This document shows, in pieces, positions 16,170 through 25,778 of a DNA stretch of 64,000 nt (positions are counted from its first letter, which is position 1; the number at the start of each line of letters is the position of its first letter). The position numbers and the translations under genes were made by a program. This DNA is from Flavisolibacter sp. (GTDB taxonomy: Bacteria; Bacteroidota; Bacteroidia; Chitinophagales; Chitinophagaceae), in contig JAQBNG010000248.1 of NCBI GenBank assembly GCA_028288675.1, positions 20,603 through 84,602 of the forward strand, in the 5' to 3' direction. The notes under the pieces were generated by a model. It saw only the letters and a program-made list of their open reading frames with translations. It searched no databases and was not told the origin of the DNA.

Positions 16170-16876
16170 TGTTCAATCAGGTTTTTTTCTTTTAAAAATC
16201 TCATCCGCACTTTTAAGCTGGTAATCCAAACGCCTAATAACGTCCAGCCGATAATAGCCGGATAAAATACTGTGCGCATTTGGGGTGCAAGGTCTTTGTA
16301 ATTAAGTGCCGGGTTCCCCCCTTCACCTCCTTCACCGCCGGGATGAAGGCTTGGCAACAAGCGTGGAATAATCCAGATAGCAGGAAACAAAAAAGCAAAA
16401 GCGAAGATGTTATATACAGCCCCTATCCTGGCTTTTTTATCTATGTCGCTGATTGAATCTCTTAGAACCAGGTAAGCAAAATATATAAGCAGCGCAATGG
16501 CAGCTCCAATCAATTTCGGCTCTTTGGCAATCTGGCTGAATGATGCTGTTGTAGGAGTATTAGGATCTGCCCAGGTATAAGACATCCAGATGGTACCGGT
16601 AGCATAACCTAATATGCCAAAGACAATTCCGGTTACCGCAAATTCACGTGATCTAATATCGTACTGCAAATCGTTTGTACGTAAATATTTTACCGCCTGC
16701 ACTACAGAGGCAGTAAATAAAATCATCATGGCAAACCACATGCACACATGAAAATAAAGATTGCGGATAGTTTCCTGCAAGTTGGGAACACGGGGAACAT
16801 TATTCCATAATAGACCTGCTGTTAAGGTGTACAACAATAAAATAATACAAAGTATTTTCCACCACCATTTATTCAT
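16154..16876 (-). CDS. ccmC: Cytochrome c biogenesis protein CcmC-like
   Basis: 240 residues with six transmembrane helices. The Trp-rich haem-binding region is recognisable as GYATGTIWMSYTWADPN, and conserved His residues flank it (LYFHVCMWFAM before, SLHPGG after). CcmC presents haem to CcmE in the system I cytochrome c pathway. A Gly/Glu-rich loop (PGGEGGEGGNP) sits in a periplasmic segment. It is upstream of and overlapping ccmD; ccmB lies 241 bases upstream, across an inverted repeat. Confidence 0.88.
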   Translation of the reverse strand: MNKWWWKILCIILLLYTLTAGLLWNNVPRVPNLQETIRNLYFHVCMWFAMMILFTASVVQAVKYLRTNDLQYDIRSREFAVTGIVFGILGYATGTIWMSYTWADPNTPTTASFSQIAKEPKLIGAAIALLIYFAYLVLRDSISDIDKKARIGAVYNIFAFAFLFPAIWIIPRLLPSLHPGGEGGEGGNPALNYKDLAPQMRTVFYPAIIGWTLLGVWITSLKVRMRFLKEKNLIEQWPEK

Positions 16877-16942
16877 ACAAGGGGCTGAAGGGGTGCAGCA
16901 ATCTTTTTAATTTGGCGCAAAAATAAGGTAGAATGATGTAGA

Positions 16943-17117
16943 AATTAGCTGATTAGCTGATGTGCTAATTAGCTAATGCTTTACTGGCAATTTTGTTTTT
17001 ATAGATCAAGAGATTTTGATTTAAATCTTTTAAATTAAATAGCAATTCTTTGAAATTGAATAATTATTATAGGAATTCTATCAGCAAATCAGCTAATTAT
17101 CACATTAGCTAATCAGC
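16943..17117. repeat. Large inverted repeat built from GCTGATTAGC words, between ccmC and ccmB
   Basis: The left arm (16943-16978, beginning ATTAGCTGATTAGCTGATGT) and right arm (17080-17117, holding CACATTAGCTAATCAGCT) are largely complementary, with about 100 AT-rich bases between. The right arm abuts the ccmB stop codon at 17118. It could end or attenuate the ccmB transcript before ccmC. Confidence 0.65.
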
Positions 17118-17765
17118 TCAGTCTTTCCATAAAAATGGAAACAAGATTAGGGAGAGCAAAATCACCAACACGTCCGATGCAAATAACATCAACACATTTG
17201 TGAGCGGAACAGCAACTTTCAGGTTAAAAACAGTAGAAGAGGCGCTCATTAAAAGAAGCAGTTGCGGAATTATGATAGGAAAACCAAGTATAGCCATGAT
17301 AGCTGCATTTTGTTGTGCCTTGGCAGCAATGGCGGCGAGAAAAGTGAATACTAAACTTAAGCTCCATCCGCCTAAAAAAACAAGCCCGATAAATGCTACG
17401 GTTTTTTGAACAGGGTAGGTGAGGAAGAGCGAAAACAATACCATGCTTAATAAACTCATTACCAACATCAGCAAAGAATTAAAAAGCAATTTAGCCAGCA
17501 CAAAATTTTGTGGCGAAACAATAGAATGATAATACAACATGCGGCTGCGGCTCTCCTGCAAAAAGCTTTTAGCTACAGCATTGATGGAGATAAATAGCTG
17601 AATGATCCAGAAAAGTCCTATCCATGTTCTGTTGTCAGGACTTTCAATAGCCATGTATAAAACAAATATGGTAGCGCCTACGTAAAGCAACACGCCATAG
17701 AAAGCATACTGCTGGCGGATTTCCAGCAACAGGTCTTTTTTAAAGAGGGTGAAAATTTGCTTCAT
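17118..17765 (-). CDS. ccmB: CcmB-like haem exporter permease
   Basis: 215 residues from ATG at 17765 (MKQIFTLFKKDLLLEIRQQY), preceded by AAAGAAA. The frame is open further upstream (a TTG at 17918), but the ccmB homology begins here. Six transmembrane helices and the conserved start LLLEIRQQYAFYGVLLY and ESRSRMLYYHSIVSP are as in CcmB, the membrane part of the CcmAB ABC transporter. The ATPase CcmA is not adjacent in this window. Confidence 0.9.
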   Translation of the reverse strand: MKQIFTLFKKDLLLEIRQQYAFYGVLLYVGATIFVLYMAIESPDNRTWIGLFWIIQLFISINAVAKSFLQESRSRMLYYHSIVSPQNFVLAKLLFNSLLMLVMSLLSMVLFSLFLTYPVQKTVAFIGLVFLGGWSLSLVFTFLAAIAAKAQQNAAIMAILGFPIIIPQLLLLMSASSTVFNLKVAVPLTNVLMLFASDVLVILLSLILFPFLWKD

Positions 17766-18046
17766 TTTCTTTGATAATTCTATTGACTTATTAGGACAAA
17801 TCCTTAGAAAACTATTCCCAAGGAAATATTTCAATTTGCTGTAGTTGCGGAGCCCGCCGCCATGATTAGAAGAATCGGGATACACTTTTACCCATTTATC
17901 AAATGACCTCTTATCCAAATAATAAATCAGCCAATTATCTATATCAGTTTTAATTTTCGTTAACTGCCATTCTGTTATTTATACTTCAGCGCCTTTCAGT
18001 GTAGCATTCACTAATCTTTTCCCTTTTAGTATTGTTTTCTCTTGCA

Positions 18047-18625
18047 TTACTCAATGGCTCCGTCAAGCGTAAAGCACACCCGGCATCTTGGTTCATATGC
18101 GTTTTTAGCGCCCAGCATAATCTGGTCTTCGTTTGGAATAATGCGATAAGAGTAGTTGGCAATATTGCCGCACTTCATACAAATTGCATGAAGCTTAGTT
18201 ACGTAGTCGGCCTTAGCCATTAGAAATGGCATTTGACCAAATGGTTTTGCCATAAAATCCATGTCAAGCCCGGCAACAATTACTCTTATGCCGCGTATAG
18301 CCAGTTCATCACATACATATGGAATCTCGGGGTCAAAAAATTGCGCTTCATCAATTCCTACAACATCCACACCCTGCGCCATCAACAAAATTTTCTGAGA
18401 GTTATCAATGGGGGTTGATAAAATTGCATTTTCATCATGCGAAACAATTTTTATTTCATCGTAACGAACGTCAATGGCCGGTTTAAAGATTTCCACTTTC
18501 AGGTTGGCAATTTTTGCCCGCTTTAGCCTGCGTATCAATTCTTCTGTTTTGCCCGAAAACATGGAGCCGCAAATAACTTCTATCCATCCCCTTTTTTCTC
18601 CGCTTAGCAGTGGTTCTATAAACAT
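18047..18625 (-). CDS. tdk: Thymidine kinase
   Basis: 192 residues. Type II thymidine kinase, which phosphorylates thymidine with ATP. Walker A is [14 protein letters not shown], Walker B-like [11 protein letters not shown] holds the catalytic Glu, and the lasso Tyr region [21 protein letters not shown] is present. Two Cys pairs (CMKCG and CRVC) form the structural zinc site. Length matches the family. Transcribed on its own, with about 280 bases to ccmB downstream; an unexplained open frame lies in that gap. Confidence 0.97.
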   Translation of the reverse strand: MFIEPLLSGEKRGWIEVICGSMFSGKTEELIRRLKRAKIANLKVEIFKPAIDVRYDEIKIVSHDENAILSTPIDNSQKILLMAQGVDVVGIDEAQFFDPEIPYVCDELAIRGIRVIVAGLDMDFMAKPFGQMPFLMAKADYVTKLHAICMKCGNIANYSYRIIPNEDQIMLGAKNAYEPRCRVCFTLDGAIE

Positions 18626-18740
18626 TTGTCGAAAATATTTTGCTTGCGCCGTCTAATTTGGCGAACTGTTAATAATTTTAAGCCCGTTATTTCGTTCACC
18701 TTTACCACCTCGTCGGCAAAAAAACGAAAGTACCATAATC

Positions 18741-19559
18741 ATGGAAAGAATATACACCCTCATTGATAAATTATATCAGCAAAAGGCGCAGAGCGCTTCA
18801 CCTGCTCACTTATTATTTACGGTTCAATTATTACAACAGGAACTTACTCAAGTGCAAAAACAGAACGGTTCACCAGGCTACAAAAGAGTATGTGTTACAC
18901 TGCCTGTGAATTTTAATTTTTCGGAAGAAGCCCTTCGTGCTCCATTTAGTGAGTCAGGGAAAGAAAAAGAAATCTTTGTATTGGATGTAATTGAAGAGGA
19001 ACCAGTGGTGGAAGAGGTAAATACTGAGACTGAAGTTGTCAGTGTACCCGTTTTTGAGGCCAAAGAATATGTATTGCAAAAACCAGTTTTGCAGGGATCT
19101 CTTTACAATGAACCCGTTCCGGAAGTAAGGGAGGAGGCAGCGCCGGCGTATTCATCATACCAGGCTTATAATAGTGCATTCGATACGGTTACGGAAGCGC
19201 CTACGCTTACGCAGTATGCTGTGCGTAAAGAAGTGCATCATGCAATCAGCAATGTACAGGAATCGCTGAACGATCGGTTAAAAGAAGATAAGACAGAAGT
19301 GGCGCACCGCCTGAAAGAAACGCCCATTAAAGATTTACGAAAAGCGATTGGCATTAACGACCGTTTTGTTTTTGTGAAAGAATTATTCCGGGGCGATGAA
19401 GCGGGGTATGAGCGCAGTATAAAAACCATTAATGGTTTTAATATTTATTCTGAAGCAGAATATTGGATGGCCCGTGAGTTACGGTTAAAGCTAGCCTGGT
19501 CAGACGATAATGAAACAGTTAAGCATTTTTATAGCCTGGTAAGAAGACGCTTTTCCTGA
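18741..19559 (+). CDS. Conserved hypothetical protein with ordered ends and a variable acidic middle
   Basis: 272 residues. Residues 1-55 form an amphipathic helical module (YTLIDKLYQQKAQSASPAHL). Residues about 60-170 are Glu/Val/Pro-rich and probably disordered. The C-terminal 100 residues are a well-structured helical block (TPIKDLRKAIGINDRFVFV, then GDEAGYERSIKTINGF) that I have seen in hypothetical proteins of Bacteroidota, but for which I know no function. The 3' end overlaps the convergent Kdo transferase gene by 31 bases. Cytoplasmic. Confidence 0.75.
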   Translation: MERIYTLIDKLYQQKAQSASPAHLLFTVQLLQQELTQVQKQNGSPGYKRVCVTLPVNFNFSEEALRAPFSESGKEKEIFVLDVIEEEPVVEEVNTETEVVSVPVFEAKEYVLQKPVLQGSLYNEPVPEVREEAAPAYSSYQAYNSAFDTVTEAPTLTQYAVRKEVHHAISNVQESLNDRLKEDKTEVAHRLKETPIKDLRKAIGINDRFVFVKELFRGDEAGYERSIKTINGFNIYSEAEYWMARELRLKLAWSDDNETVKHFYSLVRRRFS

Positions 19560-20779
19560 ATTGCCTGAAGTATTTTTTTAGTAGCGCCGGTATTTTTCTT
19601 AATATAATTTTGAGCTTTGTTACCTGTAGCTTGCAGATAATCTTCATTCATTAATAAGTGATCTGCAAGCTTTTTAAACTCTTCTTCTGTGCTGACGCTA
19701 AAGCCGCCGGCAGCATCAATTAGTTCTCCTGCCTCCCGGTATTTTTTATAATTCGGTCCAAAGACCACGGGCTTGCCCCATACGGCTGCTTCTAAAATAT
19801 TATGAATGCCATCCTTGGTAAAGCCGCCGCCAACGTAGGTTAGGGTTGCATATTTATAAAGGCGGGAGAGAAGGCCAATCGAATCTATAATCAACGTTTG
19901 TGCATTTTGTTGACTGGCATCAGTAGTATACTCCGAATATAAAATGTGAACCGGAAATAAATTCTTTAGAGACGAAAGATGACTGGGAGCCATTTCATGT
20001 GGCGCCACTATAAACTTTAATTGAGGATTTTCTTTTGCATAGGCAGCTAGTAATATTTCATCGCCTTCCCATGTGCTGCCGGCAACAATTACGTTTTTGT
20101 CTCCAATAAAATTTTGAATGAAATCTATAGCTAAAAATTGGCTACTAAGCTTTGTAACCCTGTCAAACCTTGTATCGCCGCAGATAGTGGCGTGGGAGAT
20201 TCCATTTTCCCGGAGGAGCAGCAACGATACTTCATCCTGTACGAAAATGTCCCGGAACAATAGCAACATCCGCCTGTAAAATGATCCATAGCTTTTAAAG
20301 AATACCTGCTCTTTTCTGAATACGGCGCTTACTAACAAAAGAGGAATCTGAAGAAAAGCAGTTGCGTTTAAATGATGGTACCAAAACTCGTATTTTACAA
20401 AAATCACAAGCTTAGGCTTTACCGTTCTTAAAAAGCGTTCTGCGTTTTTTTGGGTATCTAAGGGCAAGTAAGTAATATAATCAGCATCCTGGTAGTTATG
20501 GGCTGTATCAAATCCTGAGGGGGAAAAAAAGCTTACCAGTATTTTATAGGCGGGGTACTCTTTTTTCAGGGATTCTATTAAAGGCTTCCCTTGTTCGAAC
20601 TCGCCGGCAGAGGAGCAGTGCATCCAAATAATTCTGCCCTCATTACCAATGGCCTTTTCCAAATCTTCAAACAAAGATTTCCTGCCGTTAATCCAGGCAG
20701 CAGCCTTCTTATTCCAAATGGAAGCAAGGCGGATTCCTATAAAATAAAGCCTGATAAATTGGTTGTAAAGGGTAAGCAA
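19529..20779 (-). CDS. waaA: 3-deoxy-D-manno-octulosonic acid (Kdo) transferase
   Basis: 416 residues. Adds Kdo to lipid A at the inner membrane. The N-terminal membrane-associated stretch (LTLYNQFIRLYFIGIRL) is followed by the GT-B fold: IWMHCSSAGEFEQGKPLIE with the catalytic Glu, PLDTQKNAERFLR, and the C-terminal nucleotide site YVGGGFTKDGIHNILEAAVWGKP. Length fits. It diverges from the surface-sugar cluster, so lipopolysaccharide core and nucleotide-sugar genes sit side by side. Confidence 0.95.
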   Translation of the reverse strand: MLTLYNQFIRLYFIGIRLASIWNKKAAAWINGRKSLFEDLEKAIGNEGRIIWMHCSSAGEFEQGKPLIESLKKEYPAYKILVSFFSPSGFDTAHNYQDADYITYLPLDTQKNAERFLRTVKPKLVIFVKYEFWYHHLNATAFLQIPLLLVSAVFRKEQVFFKSYGSFYRRMLLLFRDIFVQDEVSLLLLRENGISHATICGDTRFDRVTKLSSQFLAIDFIQNFIGDKNVIVAGSTWEGDEILLAAYAKENPQLKFIVAPHEMAPSHLSSLKNLFPVHILYSEYTTDASQQNAQTLIIDSIGLLSRLYKYATLTYVGGGFTKDGIHNILEAAVWGKPVVFGPNYKKYREAGELIDAAGGFSVSTEEEFKKLADHLLMNEDYLQATGNKAQNYIKKNTGATKKILQAIQEKRLLTRL

Positions 20780-20830
20780 AACTTGTATTAAGTGGCAAAT
20801 CTAAACTCCTGTGCCGAAACTATATTTCCC

Positions 20831-20838
20831 TATTTTTG
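20831..20838 (+). promoter_or_regulatory. Putative -7 box (TATTTTTG)
   Basis: A TAnnTTTG match about 78 bases before the aminotransferase start; no clear -33 TTG at ideal spacing was found. Confidence 0.35.
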
Positions 20839-20915
20839 CGCCACTTTAAAAAAATTTTGAATTTCTAATTCAGAGTTTTGAATTGGAAATTCCAAATCCA
20901 AAATTAGAAATTGTG

Positions 20916-22046
20916 ATGCGTCCCCTTCAAATGGTTGACCTGAAACAGCAGTATCAAAAGCTGAAAGCTGAAATTGATGCCGCTGTTATTGGAGTTTTAG
21001 AAAGCAGTGCCTTTATCAACGGACCGCAGGTACAAAGCTTTACGAAAGCCCTCGCTGCCTATAATGGCGTAAAGCATGTTATCCCTTGCGCTAATGGTAC
21101 CGATGCTTTACAAATTGCCATGATGGCCCTGGGCCTCCAACCCGGCGATGAAGTTATTACTCCCTCTTTTACGTATGTGGCTACTACCGAAGTAATAGCG
21201 CTTTTAAAGCTAACACCTGTTTTTGTAGAGGTGGATGCCAATACATTTTGTATAGATCCTAAGGTTATTAGAAATGCAATTACTCCAAAAACAAAAGCCA
21301 TTGTTCCAGTGCATTTGTTTGGGCAAGCAGCCAACATGGAAGAGATTATGAAGATTGCAACAGAATTCAATCTTTATGTTATTGAAGACAATGCGCAAGC
21401 CATCGGCTGCGATTATACTTTTTTGGATGGTACGATGAAAAAAACGGGGAGCATCGGAACCATCGGCACTACCTCTTTCTTTCCTAGTAAAAACTTAGGT
21501 GGTTATGGCGATGGCGGAGCCATCATGACGAATGATGATGACCTGGCTGAAAAGCTGAAAATGATTGCTAACCACGGACAAAAGGTTCGTTATTATCATG
21601 AGATCGTTGGGTGTAACAGCAGGCTTGATACAATACAGGCGGCAGTTTTGGAAATTAAGCTCCCGCATTTAGAGGACTACATTTCCAGCAGAAGAAGCGT
21701 TGCCAGTTTTTACGATAAGGCGTTTGGGGATCATTCAAAAATCACAATACCTTTCAGAACGCCATACAGCCGCCATGTATTTAATCAATATACATTAATC
21801 CTCGAAGGACTTGACAGGAACGGTTTGCATGACTATCTTGCGGCCCAGAATATTCCGTCCATGATCTATTACCCTGTACCGGCACATCGCCAAAAAATGT
21901 TTGAAAGCTTCAATTCTTCTAACACACTCTTGGCTACTACCGATTGGCTTACAGAACGGGTAATTTCTCTTCCGATGCATACGGAGATGGAGGAGGATCA
22001 ATTAAATTATATTACATCAAGAGTCTTGGCATTTGCTAATAAATAA
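20916..22046 (+). CDS. DegT/DnrJ/EryC1/StrS-family sugar aminotransferase
   Basis: 376 residues from the ATG at 20916 (MRPLQMVDLKQQYQKLK); the 11 codons upstream from a TTG are not family-like. PLP-dependent: the Lys lies in SFFPSKNLGGYGDGGAI, with HLFGQAANMEEI and IEDNAQAIGCDY before it, all typical. Such enzymes transaminate a keto-sugar nucleotide, for example to UDP-2,3-diacetamido or UDP-4-amino sugars. It starts a run with ugd (10 bases) and the SDR gene. The exact sugar cannot be read from sequence. Confidence 0.92.
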   Translation: MRPLQMVDLKQQYQKLKAEIDAAVIGVLESSAFINGPQVQSFTKALAAYNGVKHVIPCANGTDALQIAMMALGLQPGDEVITPSFTYVATTEVIALLKLTPVFVEVDANTFCIDPKVIRNAITPKTKAIVPVHLFGQAANMEEIMKIATEFNLYVIEDNAQAIGCDYTFLDGTMKKTGSIGTIGTTSFFPSKNLGGYGDGGAIMTNDDDLAEKLKMIANHGQKVRYYHEIVGCNSRLDTIQAAVLEIKLPHLEDYISSRRSVASFYDKAFGDHSKITIPFRTPYSRHVFNQYTLILEGLDRNGLHDYLAAQNIPSMIYYPVPAHRQKMFESFNSSNTLLATTDWLTERVISLPMHTEMEEDQLNYITSRVLAFANK

Positions 22047-22056
22047 AAACTAACTA

Positions 22057-23382
22057 ATGAAAATTACAGTTGTAGGAACGGGGTATGTAGGTCTTGTAAC
22101 CGGTACTTGTTTAGCCGAAACCGGCAACCATGTTTGCTGTGTTGACATTGACCAACGTAAAGTAGAAAAGCTACGCAATGGTGTTATGCCTATTTACGAG
22201 CCCGGCCTGGAAAAATTGTTTGAACGTAATTTAAAAGAAGAACGCTTATCGTTTACTACTTCATTGAAAGAAGGTCTCGAACACGGTGAAATTGTTTTTC
22301 TTGCCCTGCCAACTCCTCCGGGCGAAGATGGTTCTGCTGACTTGAAATATATTTTGGGTGTATCCGAAAACATTGGAAAGCTGCTAACCGATTATAAAGT
22401 AATTATAGATAAAAGCACGGTGCCTGTAGGCACTGCTGAGAAAGTGCAAGACGCCATCGCTAAAAATTTTGATGGTGAGTTTGATGTGGTTTCCAATCCT
22501 GAATTTTTACGGGAAGGTGTGGCAGTTGATGATTTTATGAAACCTGATCGCATCGTTATCGGTACCAGGTCGGAAAGAGCGCAGAAGCTCCTTACAGAGT
22601 TATATGCCCCCTATGTTCGCCAGGGAAATCCTATTATTTTTATGGATGAACGTTCTGCTGAATTAACGAAGTATGCAGCGAACGCGTTTTTGGCTACAAA
22701 GATTTCTTTCATGAATGAAATTGCGCAACTCTGTGAGCGCCTTGGTGCAGATGTAGACATGGTGCGTCGCGGAATTGGCAGTGATGACCGTATAGGTAAG
22801 CGCTTTTTGTTTCCAGGTATCGGTTATGGCGGCAGCTGCTTTCCTAAAGATGTACAGGCACTGGTTTACTCTGCCAACGAAGTGGCTTACGACTTTCAAA
22901 TTTTGAACGCTGTAACGGAAGTAAATGAAAAGCAGAAAGTTCATCTTGTAAATAAAATCAAACGATATTATAATAATGATTTAAGCGGAAAGCATTTTGC
23001 CATCTGGGGGCTTGCGTTTAAACCTAATACAGATGATATTCGTGAAGCACCTGCTTTGGAAATCATTCATGCCTTGACAGGAGCAGGCGCAACTGTAGCT
23101 GCTTTTGATCCTGAAGCAATGAGTAATGTAAAAGGTGTGATTGGCGATAAGGTTACCTATTCCGAAACCCAGTATGACTGTTTGGAGAATGCTGATGCAT
23201 TGATTATTGCCACTGAGTGGAACGAGTTCAGAACACCGGATTTTGATAAGATCATCGCTACATTGAAAGACTCAGTTGTATTTGACGGACGCAACCTTTT
23301 TGATGTAGAACAGATGGAGAAAAAAGGGTTTCATTACGAAAGCATCGGACGCCCATTAGTTAACCAACCCAAAATTGCCTGA
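22057..23382 (+). CDS. ugd: UDP-glucose 6-dehydrogenase
   Basis: 441 residues. Oxidises UDP-glucose to UDP-glucuronate with two NAD. N-terminal Rossmann [21 protein letters not shown], catalytic Cys in YGGSCFPKD, conserved Lys in [15 protein letters not shown], and C-terminal [13 protein letters not shown]. The product would feed the SDR at 23382, and the stop and start share one base (TGATG), consistent with coupling. Confidence 0.96.
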   Translation: MKITVVGTGYVGLVTGTCLAETGNHVCCVDIDQRKVEKLRNGVMPIYEPGLEKLFERNLKEERLSFTTSLKEGLEHGEIVFLALPTPPGEDGSADLKYILGVSENIGKLLTDYKVIIDKSTVPVGTAEKVQDAIAKNFDGEFDVVSNPEFLREGVAVDDFMKPDRIVIGTRSERAQKLLTELYAPYVRQGNPIIFMDERSAELTKYAANAFLATKISFMNEIAQLCERLGADVDMVRRGIGSDDRIGKRFLFPGIGYGGSCFPKDVQALVYSANEVAYDFQILNAVTEVNEKQKVHLVNKIKRYYNNDLSGKHFAIWGLAFKPNTDDIREAPALEIIHALTGAGATVAAFDPEAMSNVKGVIGDKVTYSETQYDCLENADALIIATEWNEFRTPDFDKIIATLKDSVVFDGRNLFDVEQMEKKGFHYESIGRPLVNQPKIA

Positions 23383-24356
23383 TGAGTAAAAGAATTTTAA
23401 TAACAGGTGCTGCTGGTTTTTTAGGTTCACATCTTTGTGATCGCTTTATAAAAGAAGGATACGAAGTGCTTGCAATGGATAATCTTATTACTGGCGATTT
23501 AAGAAATATCGAGCATCTCTTCCCCTTGAAAGAATTTCAATTCTATCATCATGATGTAACTAAGTTTATTCACATTTCCGGATCCCTGGATTACATCCTG
23601 CATTTTGCTTCCCCTGCCAGTCCGATTGATTATTTAAAAATTCCTATCCAGACGCTTAAAGTTGGATCCATGGGAACGCACAACTGCTTGGGGCTTGCTA
23701 AAAACAAAGGCGCAAGAATATTGGTAGCGTCTACCAGTGAAGTATACGGAGACCCTTTGGTACACCCGCAAACAGAGGAGTATTGGGGAAATGTAAATCC
23801 AGTAGGGCCGCGGGGTGTTTATGATGAAGCCAAGCGTTTCATGGAGTCAATTACCATGGCCTACCACACTTTCCATAATGTTGACACCAGGATAATTAGA
23901 ATTTTTAATACGTATGGTCCGCGCATGCGATTAAATGATGGCCGGGCCCTACCTGCATTTGTTGGACAGGCTTTACGGGGTGAAGACCTTACTGTTTTTG
24001 GTGATGGTTCACAAACCCGGTCATTCTGCTATGTTGACGATTTGGTAGAAGGTATTTACAGATTGCTTTTAAGCGATTATACCCAGCCTATGAACATTGG
24101 TAATCCTGACGAAATTTCTCTGAAGGAATTTGCTGAGGAAATATTAGAGTTAACAGGTCATAAAGTACAAATCGCTTATAATCCTTTGCCTGTGGATGAT
24201 CCAAAACAGCGTAAGCCTGACATTACAAAAGCGAAGGCCATTCTAGGTTGGTCGCCGAAAATAGGCCGGTCAGACGGTTTGAAAACAACCTATGAATATT
24301 TCAAATCACTTCCTGCTGAAGAATGGACCAAGCAGCCCAAAGAGTTTTATAAGTAA
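23382..24356 (+). CDS. uxs: UDP-glucuronate decarboxylase-like SDR (UDP-xylose synthase)
   Basis: 324 residues. Extended SDR: NAD-binding [16 protein letters not shown], catalytic Ser/Thr in [16 protein letters not shown], and Tyr/Lys in YDEAKRFME. The conserved stretch [38 protein letters not shown] and [13 protein letters not shown] agree with UDP-glucuronate decarboxylases, which make UDP-xylose from the Ugd product. It directly follows ugd, so the two steps are probably consecutive. A hairpin terminator (24367-24424) closes the unit. Confidence 0.93.
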   Translation: MSKRILITGAAGFLGSHLCDRFIKEGYEVLAMDNLITGDLRNIEHLFPLKEFQFYHHDVTKFIHISGSLDYILHFASPASPIDYLKIPIQTLKVGSMGTHNCLGLAKNKGARILVASTSEVYGDPLVHPQTEEYWGNVNPVGPRGVYDEAKRFMESITMAYHTFHNVDTRIIRIFNTYGPRMRLNDGRALPAFVGQALRGEDLTVFGDGSQTRSFCYVDDLVEGIYRLLLSDYTQPMNIGNPDEISLKEFAEEILELTGHKVQIAYNPLPVDDPKQRKPDITKAKAILGWSPKIGRSDGLKTTYEYFKSLPAEEWTKQPKEFYK

Positions 24357-24366
24357 TAACGAATAG

Positions 24367-24424
24367 ACAATAAGCAACTGGCAAGAAGCAAAACTGAATC
24401 GCTTTGTTGCCAGTTGCTTATTGT
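24367..24424. terminator. Terminator, member of the AATAAGCAAC hairpin family
   Basis: Perfect 18-base arms at 24367-24384 (ACAATAAGCAACTGGCAA) and 24407-24424, followed by a T-run. It ends the aminotransferase-ugd-uxs unit. Confidence 0.8.
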
Positions 24425-24437
24425 TTTTTAATTGCCT

Positions 24438-24467
24438 ATTGCCTATTACACATTGCCTCTATATTTG
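24438..24467 (+). promoter_or_regulatory. Putative promoter of the second nucleotide-sugar dehydrogenase
   Basis: A TTG at 24439-24441, an 18-base spacer and TATATTTG at 24460-24467 fit the Bacteroidota -33/-7 pattern, 21 bases before the start codon. Confidence 0.5.
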
Positions 24468-24487
24468 CACCCGAATAATACAGATTA

Positions 24488-25777
24488 ATGTACCAGGATC
24501 TTATTGAGAAAAAAGAGAAATTAGCCGTTATTGGTTTAGGTTATGTTGGCCTGCCAATAGCCCTTGAATTTGCCAGAAAAATTTCTGTTATTGGCTTTGA
24601 TATAAGTGAGAAACGCATTGAGTTGATGCGCAGTAATATTGACCCAAGCAATGAATTGGAAGCCTCTGCTTTTGAAGGCTGTGCTATTGAATTTACTTCT
24701 TCCCTTGATAAATTACGTGAAGCAAAATTTTATGTAGTGGCTGTGCCCACGCCGGTTGACGATCATAATGTACCCGATTTAAAGCCGGTAAAAAAGGCCT
24801 CGGAAACAATAGGCAAAGTGATTAAAAAAGGCGATTATGTAATATTTGAATCTACCGTTTATCCTGGTTGCACAGAAGAAGATTGTTTGCCGATTATTGA
24901 AAAGTTATCTGGGTTAACGCATGGTGTTGACTTTAAATCAGGCTACTCGCCTGAACGCATTAATCCCGGCGATAAAAAACACACGCTTCGTACCGTCGTA
25001 AAAGTCGTTTCAGGTTGTGATGCTGAGTCGTTGGAAGAAATTGCCAGGACTTACGAATTAGTGGTTGATGCCGGTGTGCATCGTGCTTCTTCCATTAAAG
25101 TTGCGGAAGCTGCAAAGATCATTGAAAATACACAGCGTGATTTGAACATAGCCCTGATGAACGAGCTTTCTATCATCTTTGATAAGATGAATATTAATAC
25201 TTATGAAGTACTTGAAGCAGCAGGTACAAAATGGAATTTTTTACCTTTCAGCCCTGGTTTGGTTGGCGGCCATTGTATTGGTGTTGACCCTTACTACCTT
25301 ACTTATAAGGCAAGTGAGTTGGGTTATAATTCAAGGGTGATTTTAGCAGGCCGTTATACCAACGACAATATGCCTGTGTATGTAGCCCGCAAAGTAGTGC
25401 GCCACATAATAAGTAATGTAAGTGATGTTAAGGCTTCAAAAGTGTTGGTGATGGGTGCCACATTTAAAGAAAATGTGAGCGATATCCGAAACTCAAAAGT
25501 GGCTGACGTAGTAAAGGAATTAAAAGAGTTTTTTGTAAACGTAGATGTAGTGGACCCCCATGCCAACAGTGAAGAATTACAACACGAATATGGTTTTGGT
25601 CTGACTGAACATGTCGCTTCCGATTATGATGCGGTAATTGTAGCAGTAAGCCACGAACCGTATGCGGATTTGGATGAAGCCTATTTTACATCCATCACAA
25701 AACCAACTGCACTAATTGCGGATTTAAAAGGCGTATATCGAAATAAAATTACCAACCGAAGTTATTGGAGCTTTTAA
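24488..25777 (+). CDS. Nucleotide-sugar dehydrogenase (UDP-HexNAc dehydrogenase type)
   Basis: 429 residues. A second dehydrogenase of the UDP-glucose/GDP-mannose family, distinct from Ugd in the same cluster. N-terminal LAVIGLGYVGLPIALEFARK, the middle helix with AEAAKIIENTQRDLNIALMNE and the Cys block PGLVGGHCIGVDPYYLTYKA match the TviB/WbpA-like group, which makes UDP-GalNAcA, UDP-GlcNAcA or UDP-ManNAcA. It has its own promoter and starts the rfbC/rfbD unit (one-base gap to rfbC). Substrate cannot be settled by eye. Confidence 0.92.
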   Translation: MYQDLIEKKEKLAVIGLGYVGLPIALEFARKISVIGFDISEKRIELMRSNIDPSNELEASAFEGCAIEFTSSLDKLREAKFYVVAVPTPVDDHNVPDLKPVKKASETIGKVIKKGDYVIFESTVYPGCTEEDCLPIIEKLSGLTHGVDFKSGYSPERINPGDKKHTLRTVVKVVSGCDAESLEEIARTYELVVDAGVHRASSIKVAEAAKIIENTQRDLNIALMNELSIIFDKMNINTYEVLEAAGTKWNFLPFSPGLVGGHCIGVDPYYLTYKASELGYNSRVILAGRYTNDNMPVYVARKVVRHIISNVSDVKASKVLVMGATFKENVSDIRNSKVADVVKELKEFFVNVDVVDPHANSEELQHEYGFGLTEHVASDYDAVIVAVSHEPYADLDEAYFTSITKPTALIADLKGVYRNKITNRSYWSF

Positions 25778-25778
25778 T

